Shown in pieces: positions 42,962 to 52,340 of a DNA stretch of 64,000 nt. The stretch lies in contig JABSTR010000946.1 of assembly GCA_013339765.2 (NCBI GenBank), forward strand, positions 211,001 to 275,000. Direction: 5' to 3'. Each line of letters begins with the position of its first letter. The first letter of the stretch is position 1. The notes beneath the pieces are model-generated. The model was not told where the DNA came from. It was given only the letters and a program-made list of their open reading frames with translations, and made no database searches. The DNA comes from Haemaphysalis longicornis. Its lineage: Eukaryota; Arthropoda; Arachnida; Ixodida; Ixodidae. The position numbers were made by a program, and so were the translations under genes.

Positions 42962-45900
42962 ATGGACGCGGAGAGCAACGCGGAGAGCGCAGCGGAGGCC
43001 AGCGCGTCGCAGCAACCACAGAAACAACAAGCCTCGCAGGGCAGCGAGACAAACGCTGTATTGGAGAACATACTGGAGGCAATTAAGCAAATTCAAGAGG
43101 GCTTTAGGCAAATGCAAGAGCGAGTCCGAGGCGCTGTCGGTCCGGCACGAACGCCTGGCGGCCAAGGTCTCCACTCTCTCCCAACCGACCACGAGCAAGA
43201 CAGCCGCGCTCGCCAGGAGCGGGCCAATCGAGTCAAGGAATCCATCGCGAAGGGGCGAAGGGACACGTGCAATCGGCAAACGACGATGGCTCAGAATCCG
43301 AACAAGAGTAGAAACAGGGCTCCTCGAGTACAGGAGAGCACACTCATTTACCAATGGAACTGCCGGGGTATCAGGCAAAAAGACGCCGAACTGTTTATAC
43401 ACATCGAAGGGCTCGATCAGAAGCCGGACGTGGTGGCGCTGCAGGAGACGCACGGACGACCCCGACTGCCGGGATACGTTACACACACGGACCCGACGGA
43501 GAAGGGCACGGCGATCCTGGTACGCAACAACATCGCGGCCACGCAGCACATAACGCCACAGCACGGCTGCGAGCACACGCTGATCGAAATTCACACACGG
43601 ACAATTGGCAACGGGAAGAATCTATTCGTCATGAGCGCGTACTGCAGACCGTCGCAGCGCACAGTACGACTTTGACAAAACGGTGGGGCAGGCGAAGAGG
43701 TTGGCGGGGGAACAGGCCACTCCTGATCCTTGGCGACTTCAACGCTCCCCCACACGCTATGGGGATACAAATACGAATCCAAACGAGGGAAAGCTCTGGT
43801 TCAGAACCATGGAAATGGCAGAATTCGAGTTACTGAACGAGTGCGGGGTGTCCACGAGAAGAGGGAACAGCGTCAACCGTGACACGACGCCCGATTTCAC
43901 GTGGCTGAAGGGTAACCTGAAGGCGACGTGGCGGGACGACGGCACGGACCTCGGATCCGACCACACCATAATCGGCATAGAAATCATAGGACCGCGGTTT
44001 CGGGCTACGCTCGGCAGAGCCCGAATCACGGACTGGGACAAGCTCCGCAAGTACACAGACGAGGAACCCCTCGACGAGGAAAAACGAAGGGGAGCGCAAA
44101 GAAGATAAGCAGACGTACGCGGAATGGGCGCACGATCAGAAGATGGCACTCGCCAAATTTACACAAGAGGTCACAACGACGGTGCAGACGCCCTTCGTCG
44201 ACGCGAGGCTGGCCCACATGTGGGAGGCTCGGCACTCGCTCACGAGGCGGTGGAAGCGCCAGCGGAGAAACAAGAAGCTAGCTCGGCGTATTGCAGTCCT
44301 CAACAGAGAGATTGCAGAGTACGCCACCAAGCTTAGCAGAGAGAACTGGTTGAGTATGTGCGACGGACTGCAGGGCAAGCTGTCTACGCGCAAGACCTGG
44401 GGCCTCCTGAGGCACCTGATCGACCCGCTGGGCAGCAAGACGGCAACGCATCGCAACCTCACTAAGGTTCTGAATACCTACGACGGAGACGGCCGCAAGC
44501 TCGTCGCAGACCTGACGGCGCGTTACCTCAAGACCGATAGGGGTAAGTTCCAGATCCCCGAGACGTACGACGGCCCGGCGAACGACAAACTCGACGAGCC
44601 GTTCACGCTGGCGGAACTCTGGAATGCCATCGATGATAGCAACAGAAGCAGTGCTCCTGGCGGAGACACGATCACTTACCACGTTGCTCGCCAATATGAG
44701 CGACGGGCGGCCAAGAGGCTCCTGGGCCACATCAACAGGACCTGGGAGACCTCGCTGCTGCCCATGGAATGGAAAGAGGCGCAAGTGCGGTTCATCCCCA
44801 AGCTGGGCAAAGCCCTCACAATCGAGAACATGCGACCCATCTCCCTCACGTCGTGCGTAGGGAAGGTAATGGAGCGCATGGTGCTCCGTAGACTCGAAAC
44901 CTACCTAGAAGAGACCAACCAAATGCCCGAAACGATGTACGGCTTCCGGCCAGCACCTCGGCACGCATGACGTCCTGGTGCAACTGCAGGAGCTCCTGAT
45001 GAAGAAAGCCACTCGGAGTTCGCCGCGCGGATACTGGCCCTCGACTTAAAGGGGGCATTTGACAACGTGTCCCACGCGAGCGTTCTCGGTAACCTCAAGA
45101 AGACGGGATGTGGCCACCGCACGTTCGGCTACGTTAAGGATTTCCCTAGCAAGCGCATGGCGGTCATACAGATTGGAGGAGAGAAGTCGGACCCGATAGA
45201 ACTGGGAGACTGCGGCACCCCACAGGGTTCCGTCCTGTCGCCCCTGCTATTCAACCTGGCCCTCCTCCGCTGCCAAGTCTACTCAAACAGATCGACGGCG
45301 TGACCACGCGTTCTACGCCGACGACATTACGGTGTGGACGAGTCGCGCGGGATCCGAAGCCTGGACGGAGGAGGTCCTGCAGGGGCGGCAACGACGGTCC
45401 ACGAATACGCCAAGAACCTGCGGGTTGTGCTGCGCACCCCAGAAGTCGGAGCTCCTCATCGTGCAGCCCAGAAGACGCAAGAACGATGCCGAGCCGAATG
45501 TGGTCGTTACATCGACGGCGTAGACGTCAAGCCCGACGCAGCAGCTGCGCATCCAAGGTCTCTGCTACAACGAGACGGCAAGGCGACAGCGGCCATTGCT
45601 AAGATCAAGATGGGCTCCGAACAGGTCATCGGAATGATCCGACGCGTTGCGAACCGGAACAGAGGACTTAAAGAAGACGACGCCTTCCGCCTGGTCAGAG
45701 CGTTCATCGTGTCTCCGCATCACATACTCGGCCCGCGCTATCTCCAAGCTAAACGAAGGCGAACAGGAAGACGCTAGACACGATAATAAGGAAATCCACC
45801 AAGACGGCTATGGGCCTGCCCCAGTACTCGTCTACGCAGAAGCTGCTGGACATGGGGGTACATAAATAGACGAGCTCATAGAGGCTCACCGTTCCAACCA

Positions 45901-46882
45901 GAGAGTGCGACTGAGCCAGACTGAGCACGGGCGAGCAGTCCTCCGGAAGGTTGGTTGGTCCATCGAACCACAAATACCCAAGCACCCTCTACCTCCGCCG
46001 TGGAGGGAAGTGCTGAAGACCAAGCCCCTGCCGCGCAATATGCAGGCCGGCAGGAACGACGAGAGGCGTGCCGCGCGGGCACAGGCACTCGCCCGACAGC
46101 TGGAAGCAGACCCCCGGGTCCTCTACGTAGACGCCTCACTTCCCCAGCACAGCAGCAAAGCAGTGGCCGCCGTCACGACCATCGACAAGCTGGTGACCAG
46201 CGCGTCGGTGAGGACGACGGACCCCAGCCAAGCAGAAGAGGTGGCCATCGCTCTCGCCCTCACGCACGGAGACGTGCATACGATCATCACAGATTCCAAG
46301 ACGGCTTACGGCAACTACCGCAAGGGGATCGTCTCCCACGCGGCCCTAGCAATTCTCGCAAAGCGCAGCCCACCGGGACGAGACGTAGAGGTCGTGTGGG
46401 TTCCGGCACACTCGACAGTGGAAGGCAACGCCCTCGCCGACCACTACGCCCGCGAACTAGCAGACCGGGCCGAGGACGAGTCGGAGCTACCGCACCCAGT
46501 TACGAGCTACCGCGAGATTACCACGCTGTACAGGAGCACCAGGTGCAGGCTTCCCGTGCCGCACCAGCAACTCGACCGCAAGCAACAAACAATAGTGCGC
46601 CGCGCACAAGCGGGGTCACTGGCGCACCCAGCTTTATTGAACAAGATGTTCCCGGCAGAACACGACCCCATCTGCCCGTTCTGCAAAAAGACGGAAGGCA
46701 CCCTGCCGCACATACTGGCGGAGTGTACTGAGCTCAAGAATCCTCTGCCTTTCCTCCCCCTTCCCCTTCCCCCCCTACCCGAGCGATGGGAGATCTTGAT
46801 GTCCAGCCCCGACCTGTCGACGCAGCAAGAGCTCGCTTCCAGGGGCCAGGAGCTATTGGACTCATATGGGACTCGTGAATAG
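42962..46882 (+). pseudogene. I-clade LINE ORF2 (EN-RT-RNase H), frameshifted
   Basis: It begins MDAESNAESAAEASASQQ with a coiled-coil-like stretch (ENILEAIKQIQEGFRQMQ). Endonuclease motifs follow: IYQWNCRGIRQ, ALQETHG, LILGDFNAPPHA, TPDFTW and LGSDHTIIGI. RT motifs are SAPGGDTITY, MRPISLTSCVGKVMERM, LALDLKGAFDNV (motif A), GTPQGSVLSPLLFNLAL (B) and FYADDITVWT (C). The RNase H domain (46123-46450) shows YVDAS (D), SQAEEVAIALA (E), ITDSKTAYGNY (D) and VPAHSTVEGNALAD (H, D). A CPFCKKTEGTLPHILAEC finger precedes the stop at 46880. Shifts lie near 43390, 43680, 44110, 44965, 45060, 45300 and 45770-45905. Confidence 0.8.
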
Positions 46883-47181
46883 GGTTCCACCCCGTCTGAC
46901 GCCTGCGAGCGTCACCTGAAATGGACTCAGCGAAAGTTGTTTCTCTCTCTCTCTCTCGTAATAAATTAGTTCACATTGAATTGGTAAATATTACAGAATT
47001 CCCGCAGCTGCTGACAATGCACGAACATATATATGGGAGCAGTATTGTTACAAAAAGCGGATACGACCCTTGTTTAATCGAAACTATCCCTCAACAAAGT
47101 ATGTGACAATTGGCCGTTGAGAGTACTCTATTGTTACGCCGAGTTCAATTTACTTTTCATAACGACAGGTTTTCCCGCTCA

Positions 47182-47312
47182 ATTTAATCCAATCGCCATA
47201 CAATTTAATCCAAGCGCCAGCCAATTTAATCCAAGTGCCATCTAATTTAATCCAAACGCCATCTAATTTAATCCAGGTGCCAGCGAATTTAATCCAAGTG
47301 CCAACCAGTTTA
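47182..47312. repeat. 21-bp tandem repeats, left arm (7 units)
   Basis: Units of the type AATTTAATCCAAGTGCCAGCC vary at the last few bases. The inverted set at 51090-51230 matches unit by unit. On the strand reading outward each unit encodes a seven-residue pattern G-x-W-I-K-L-x. Confidence 0.85.
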
Positions 47313-47538
47313 ATCCAGGTGTTGGAAGGATGTTCAGGGGTGTTTTGTGAGGCATTAGGCGAGCTTTGCGGGCTTTGATTCCCATGGTGTGATAAAAACG
47401 TGGTGTTCCTTGATGTCTTACGGGTGAAATATCATATGCGGGTAGCTTAATGGACATTTACTAACACCCGCACATCAGGCGAGCGGTCTCGTTTGATTCG
47501 TAGATGGCGTGGGGCGATCGTCTGCGAGATCGTCAGAA

Positions 47539-47606
47539 GTGTCGTCTGTTCGCGTATTGTTACCCCAGCAGATTTGCCAGCGTATTCTTACGCGAGCAGA
47601 CGACAC
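47539..47606. repeat. hairpin in left arm
   Basis: Arms of 18 bp (GTGTCGTCTGTTCGCGTA and TACGCGAGCAGACGACAC, one G-T wobble or mismatch) enclose a 32-base spacer. Further out, GATCGTCTGCGAGATCGTCAGA-like arms (about 47514 and 47650) pair again, giving a nested palindrome of about 140 bp. The right arm of the nest has the same structure at 50811-50886. 46966-47164 before the nest has no feature. Confidence 0.8.
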
Positions 47607-47739
47607 GTCTGTCGCCATCAGGCGATATATCTGACGATCTCGCAGATGATATTATAATTCGGAAATATTGCTTAACACTGCATAAAAGCATTGAATTATT
47701 GAAAATCAAAATGCAAAGGGCATTCATGTAATGTGTCTT

Positions 47740-48092
47740 TATGAAAGGAAGTTGTGAAGGCATTGTTACGCGAAGATCAGACGGTACTTCTGACGTGTGT
47801 TATCGACGGCACTGTTGCAGACGATCAGCTCACAGCAGCGGTCTGCGTGTGTTGGTAAATGTATATTGAGCTGTTCGCATAAGACATTTTGCCCATAATG
47901 GATGAAGAAACACCACGTATTCACGACACCACTCGCAACAAAGTCCGCAAAGCTGTACCCAATTTCGCCCAAAACTCTCCTGAGCATTCTTGTGGTACCT
48001 GGATTAATTTTGTTGGCGAAGGAATTAAAGTGGTTGGCGCTTGGATTAAACCTTCTATGGACATTTGGTTTAACCTGAGCCGCAAAACCTGT
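47740..48092 (+). repeat. diverged terminal arm of the same transposon family
   Basis: GGCATTGTTACGCG..GTGTGTTGGTAAATGTATATT matches the transposase leader (inverted, 49490-49660), then CACCACG..AAGTCCGCAAAGC..TGGATTAATTTTG..GCAAAACCTGT matches the outer arms. Only three 21-bp-like units are recognisable. Confidence 0.6.
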
Positions 48093-48419
48093 AGTTGCAG
48101 TCAGGCTTGAGAGTGGTAAATAATCACTAGACATCTCATCACTTAAACACCCCCCCCCCCCCCCCCCCCGATTGTGCCGTTACCCGGTATGGCCTAACGG
48201 ATATGAAATAAGCCCCTTTGATTTACTCGTTTTCATGACACAGGAGCCGCTCGTCTTATAAAATTGCATGCGGTCATAACGGCTATATGACTCGACCATG
48301 TGAAATTATTTATTTAGTGGGTCTTTCACATTACAGCACACAAGGAACAAGTGAACAGTCTTACGACAACACCTCGCGATATCTCGAGGTGTAATATGTA
48401 GCGATCGTACTGAATGTGG
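48093..48419. other. short non-coding stretch with a 21-22 C run
   Basis: The homopolymer lies at about 48150-48171. The remainder should include the 3' UTR of the minus-strand transposase; no terminal repeat could be placed within it. Confidence 0.4.
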
Positions 48420-49488
48420 TCACATATTCTCCATGTTAATGGCAGACCGAAGAAATGAAAAGTTGTGTCTGTCATGCGCTGCACATTCAACGTGACTGAT
48501 GTTCTCAATGGCCTCTTTCGCGGCGTTCAAAATCATAGAGCACCGGTGTTGTTTTTTTGTCCCACCTGCTCGCGTATTCAGGGGCGCCTGTCGATGTTCC
48601 TCTAGGTAGGCCTTGACATTGAACTTGAACTTCGAAAACGCCTCTTCAGTTGGATTGAAGAAAGGGCTGTAGGGCGGCAGTCTTCGGATCGTGTGTTGGC
48701 TCACGGCCAAAGCCACCACTTCCGCCCGTCAAATGGGCTGGAGCATTGTCAAAAATAAAGACCGCCTCGTCGTCGGGGTCCTGTTCATGTGCTTGCTGCT
48801 ACGCTTCTTCAAGGAATTCGTTGAACCCTGCCCAGTGTACTTTGTCGGCGATACTCCGGTGGACGATGCCGTTGGGCGACAGACAGAGCAGGATGTTTAC
48901 ATTTGTCCCTCTGGTGCCCGTCACAAGTTTTACGGCCGGAGCACCTGTCTTCGCTCTTGCAAAACTCCGCGCACACCACACATTAAAAGTGGTCTCATCA
49001 ATGTAGTAGCCTTTTACCATCGTGCCATCGTTTTGCAGCCATTCTTCGTACTCCCGGCGCTGCGCCTTGACTTCCGGGCTGTTTCTCTCTACCGGTCTGA
49101 GCATGCACAACTTCAGGGAATAGCCGTGGCCATCTAACAACTGGTCGATGCTGGAGAAACTAATCTCAAGATCTGGTATGGTTTCGGCGAGGGCAGACCG
49201 CATCTGAGAAAGCCTGAAAGATGGGTTATTTTCAACAATCTCGGTCAGCGCGTGTACGACGGTCACCTCGAACTTCTTTGACGAACCGCCACGTTTTCTT
49301 GCGGTGCTGCGGTCCGTTGCTGCAATGGATCTAGCCGTCTTGACTTTTATGCCAAGCGTCTCAGCGAGAAGTTTTAAGACGCCAGCGCGCCGATAAACCT
49401 CAACTATTCGGGCTCTGTCGGCATTTGAAACGGAGTTGTACTTCTTCTTGCCTTCACAAGGCGCTTTCTTCGGTCTTCTTCGGGACAT
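48420..49488 (-). pseudogene. Tc1/IS630-like transposase, one frameshift
   Basis: The protein starts MSRRRPKKAPCEGKKKYNSV at 49488. An N-terminal helix-turn-helix (DRARIVEVYRRAGVLKLLAE followed by TLGIKVKTARSIA) is followed by GYYIDETTFNVWCARSFARA (first catalytic D) and a long conserved core. A frameshift near 48799 (after FLEEA) is followed in another frame by VFIFDNAPAH (second D), then by RRLPPYSPFFNPTEEAFSKF (third acidic residue, E). The D-to-E spacing is about 34 residues, as in the Tc1/mariner/IS630 superfamily. The reaction is cut-and-paste transposition. Apart from the shift at 48.72-48.80 kb the gene looks well preserved; the shift could be a sequencing error. Confidence 0.75.
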
Positions 49489-49723
49489 TTTCTAACACCC
49501 GCAAGCCAGGACAGGGGTCGTTTTACTCCGTCGGTGCCGTGTGGTGATCTTCTGCGAGTTTGTTAGAAGTATAGTCTGTTCCGGTATTACTACGCCACCC
49601 GACTTGCCAGCGTAGTGCTCGCGTCAGAATTATCGTCTGCTCCTCACGTAACAATGCCTTAAGACATTTCATTGGTAAAAACTCACTAATGATTTTCCGC
49701 AGTGTTTAGCAATATTTCCGAAT

Positions 49724-50766
49724 TACAGTCGAACACGGATATATCGAACACGGGTATATCGAATTATTGTCTATATCGAACTCATAAATTATCCCCTTGA
49801 AAATTCTGTGTAAGAGTATAGGAATTCGTACGTTTATATCGAACCGTATTTTTCCCGACATTGGGTATATCGAACGCCGCGCGAGTTGGAAGGTGCTCTT
49901 CGGCGGTCGCTGCACTCCCGATTGAGGTTGAGGAGGGTATGGAGGAATGTGCGGGCATGGCGAAGACTGGCTCGCATAACTAATCCCCCTACCGGAACGA
50001 ATTTGTGCTTGCCCAGTCGGGCCCCGCTACCGGCCGCCGTAGCGTTAGCGGACGGAGCCCGGTATGCTAAATCTCTCTAGGCATACAAGCCCGAACTCTC
50101 GGAAAATATGACAGTGCGAGGTAGGCATCTGCCCCGACTGCACACGTCCTTTTTTTCGGCTGCGTACGTTCCCCGGCTTGCCGAAAAATAATTTTTCTTT
50201 CTGTCTCTCTGGGTCTGTCTTCCCCCGATGTCGTCAAGGGAAAGGGATGAGGGAACGAAGGCGCTGGCGGCCTCTTCCTTCTTTTGCATTTTGCTGCTGT
50301 TGCTGCTGTTTGGCGAGTTGTCCCGCACCTTTCCGATATCACTGTTTCTCTCGGAGATGACCATCGCGAGTGCTTTGTTGGAGTCCGTTCAGAGAGCCTT
50401 GGAATTGTTACCTTCAAAGCTCTTGTGGTACGTGCGCGCTGTTCTTCTTTTGCGTACGTGTTGTGCATGGTGTGCGAAGGCGCAGCGTGCTGCTGGAATT
50501 TTCTAGTTGTGCAGCCTCGAGAAGATCGAGACCAGCGTCTTTAATTTCATTTCCAGGACGAAGAAGCAGGCCAAGATGAGCGATTTTTTTTCACGGAAAT
50601 AAAGTGTCCTGTTGCGTCGTGAGGGCAGAATTAGTTGTCATTCTTGAATGCGACGATCGTCCGCCATAGGTGAGGTCTCAGAGCCCCATATTTTTTATAT
50701 CGAATTTTTCATATATCGAACTAATTCGCGATCCCCTTGGAGTTCGATATATCCGTGTTCAACGTA
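49724..50766. mobile_element. pogo-type MITE, about 1.04 kb
   Basis: The left end is TACAGTCGAACACGGATATA and the right end is the inverted match GATATATCCGTGTTCAACGTA, with TA at both borders. Both sub-terminal regions repeat ATATCGAAC. It lies in the transposase leader (ATTTCCGAAT|TA). There is no recognisable transposase inside; the interior 50080-50600 has several overlapping short frames without motifs. Confidence 0.7.
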
Positions 50767-50810
50767 TAATGTCGCCTTTGAGATCGTCAGATATGTCGCC
50801 TGATTGCGAC

Positions 50811-50886
50811 AGAAGTGTCGTCTGCTCGCGTAAAAATACGATGGCAAATCTGCTGGGGTAACAATACGCGAGCAGACGACACTTCT
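50811..50886. repeat. perfect 22-bp-arm hairpin, right arm of the nest
   Basis: AGAAGTGTCGTCTGCTCGCG(TA) at 50811-50832 pairs perfectly with (TA)CGCGAGCAGACGACACTTCT at 50865-50886 around a 32-base spacer. It is the counterpart of the structure at 47539-47606. Confidence 0.9.
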
Positions 50887-51089
50887 GATGATCTCGCAGA
50901 CGATCACCCCACGCCACCTACGGATCAAACGAGACCGCTCTCCTGATCTGCGGATGTTAGTAAATGTCCATTAAGCTAAGCGCATATGATATTTCGCACG
51001 TAAGACATCAAGGAACACCACACGCATCAAAGCCCGCAAAGCTCGCCTAATGCCGCACAAAACACCCCTGAACAACCTTCCAACAGCTG

Positions 51090-51240
51090 GATTGAATTGG
51101 TTGGCACTTGGATTAAATTCGCTGGCAGCTGGATTAAATTAAATGGCGTTTGGATTAAATTAGATGGCACTAGGATTAAATTGGCTGGCGCTTGGATTAA
51201 ATTGTATGGCGATTGGATTAAATTGAGCGGGAAAACCTGT
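51090..51240. repeat. 21-bp tandem repeats and terminal end, right arm
   Basis: About seven units of TTGGATTAAATTxGxTGGCxC, ending in GAGCGGGAAAACCTGT. The reading frame through them is open (GTWIKFAGSWIKLNGVWIKL..). Confidence 0.85.
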
Positions 51241-52057
51241 AGGTCTAGTTCGCAGTGCAGTTTAAAAGCGTGTGGAATTCTGGTCTGCTGTCAATACATG
51301 CTTTTTCCACGGCAGGGAAACGGACGGTGCGATGATGACTGCCTACCGAGTTAAAGTTCTATAGTCCTTCCGAGTTTCATCTTGTAACTACAAAGCTACA
51401 ACTGCTACCATTAGCGAATAATGAGAAATATACATAATATGCGCTGCCGTAGACAAATGAAATGCGAACGGGCAGATATGAACGAGAACACACAAATAGC
51501 GCGATTTCTTTCTGCGCGAGTCAACCTGCCGCATCACTGTATAACAGCAGCAAAGTTTCCAAACATGCCCTTCCAACTATACCACAACTGCGTCATTTTG
51601 GGATCCCCACGGACGAAATTCTTCGATTTTGCACGTTCTGCTTCCATTTTCGTGTTCGATTTTCATTTGTCCATGTCTGTATATATTCTGTAGCCAAGTG
51701 TGCGATGTGTGTTTTATGATGCTGCTTGCCTGGTCATCCAACTCCACACAGGGGAACGACTTCAGATTTTTTTCTTCTCTCGCTTGTTTACGGACACGCA
51801 GGCTTCAGAGCGCTGTTCACACAGAGACGCGGCGGATAGCAGCGCCGATTGGCGTATCGCCCCGTTACACGAACGGAGCACGGGATCAGTGGGGCGTCGG
51901 CTGACAGCAGGAAAGAAAAAAAAAAAAAGCGCTGATCGCGTGGAGAGATGCGCTTGCTTTCACGCTCAGCGGTTAGCAAGAGTGAAGGACTGAATGGTGC
52001 GGCGAACGAATGCGGAAAAGATATTCCGCGTTCAGTTCAAGCCGAATCCACTTCCAA
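51241..52057. other. no supported gene
   Basis: Open frames of up to about 97 codons overlap on the plus strand without recognisable motifs. An A-run at about 51914-51928. Confidence 0.35.
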
Positions 52058-52242
52058 TAAACGAGGATATTTCCTAAGCCCCACTGACGCCGTTCATTGT
52101 TACGTTAGAACGAGCTGCAGGAAAGCCAACTTGCACAATGAACGCCTCAAGAAGAAGAAAAAAAAAAACGCTCCCCTTGGTGGGAATCGAACCTGGGTCT
52201 CTCGCGATATGAAGCAGACGTCTATCCGGTTGCGCCATTCCC
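52058..52242 (-). repeat. tRNA-derived SINE, head at the LINE A junction
   Basis: On the minus strand the tRNA-like head reads GGAATGGCGCAACCGGATAG (box A TGGCGCAACCGG, 52241-52220), then CTTCATATCGCGAG and CCAGGTTCGATTCCCACC (box B), ending at about 52169 with a run of 11-12 T on that strand (A-run at 52158-52168). The acceptor and T stems do not pair well, so it is not a tRNA gene. LINE A's poly(A) end abuts it. The 3' limit of the SINE is not clear. Confidence 0.6.
52230..52241 (-). other. target-site duplication of LINE A, 3' copy
   Basis: GGAATGGCGCAA (minus strand) directly after LINE A's A-tail, forming the first bases of the tRNA-like head. The other copy is at 57152-57163. Confidence 0.8.
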
Positions 52243-52340
52243 TTTTTTTTTATTGCATGGGAAAATACGCTCAGACGTTGCAGTACGAGGAATACAAGCA
52301 AACAAAAGAATACCCTGAAGTTATGAGAAGCAAATATACA

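Larger units (their letters stand above)
41165..46965 (+). mobile_element. I-clade LINE, nearly full length, inactivated
   Basis: The order is 5' UTR, gag-like ORF1 (41259-42954), ORF2 with endonuclease, reverse transcriptase and RNase H (42962-46882), then a short 3' UTR with a CT-run and CGTAATAAATTA near 46945-46965. An RNase H domain after the RT is diagnostic of the I clade and its relatives. The 5' border is uncertain (40.95-41.17 kb). Both ORFs are broken by several single-base shifts, yet the functional motifs are well preserved, so the damage is recent or is sequencing error. No target-site duplication was found. Confidence 0.8.
47165..51240. mobile_element. nest of Tc1/IS630-like transposon copies with long structured inverted arms
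   Basis: Outer arms 47165-47730 (outward end ACAGGTTTTCCCGCTCAATT) and about 50767-51240 (outward end GAGCGGGAAAACCTGT) are inverted repeats of each other. A third, diverged arm is at 47740-48092, ending CGCAAAACCTGT. Each arm has 21-bp tandem repeats at the outer end and a leader ending at TAAATGT or AAAATGT. The same leader stands upstream of the transposase start at 49488. So the arms look like deletion derivatives in which the transposase 5' leader is fused to the 3' terminal region. A pogo-type MITE has inserted at 49724-50766. Confidence 0.6.

Noticed and set aside
47182..47312. CRISPR-like array of regularly spaced repeats
   Set aside because: The units are contiguous 21-mers without unique spacers, mirrored in inverted orientation at 51.1 kb, and the sequence is eukaryotic; they are transposon sub-terminal repeats.
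52169..52242. Functional tRNA gene
   Set aside because: Box A and box B fit, but the acceptor stem and most of the T stem do not pair; a tRNA-derived SINE head fits better. The same applies to 10189, 12620 and 35836.
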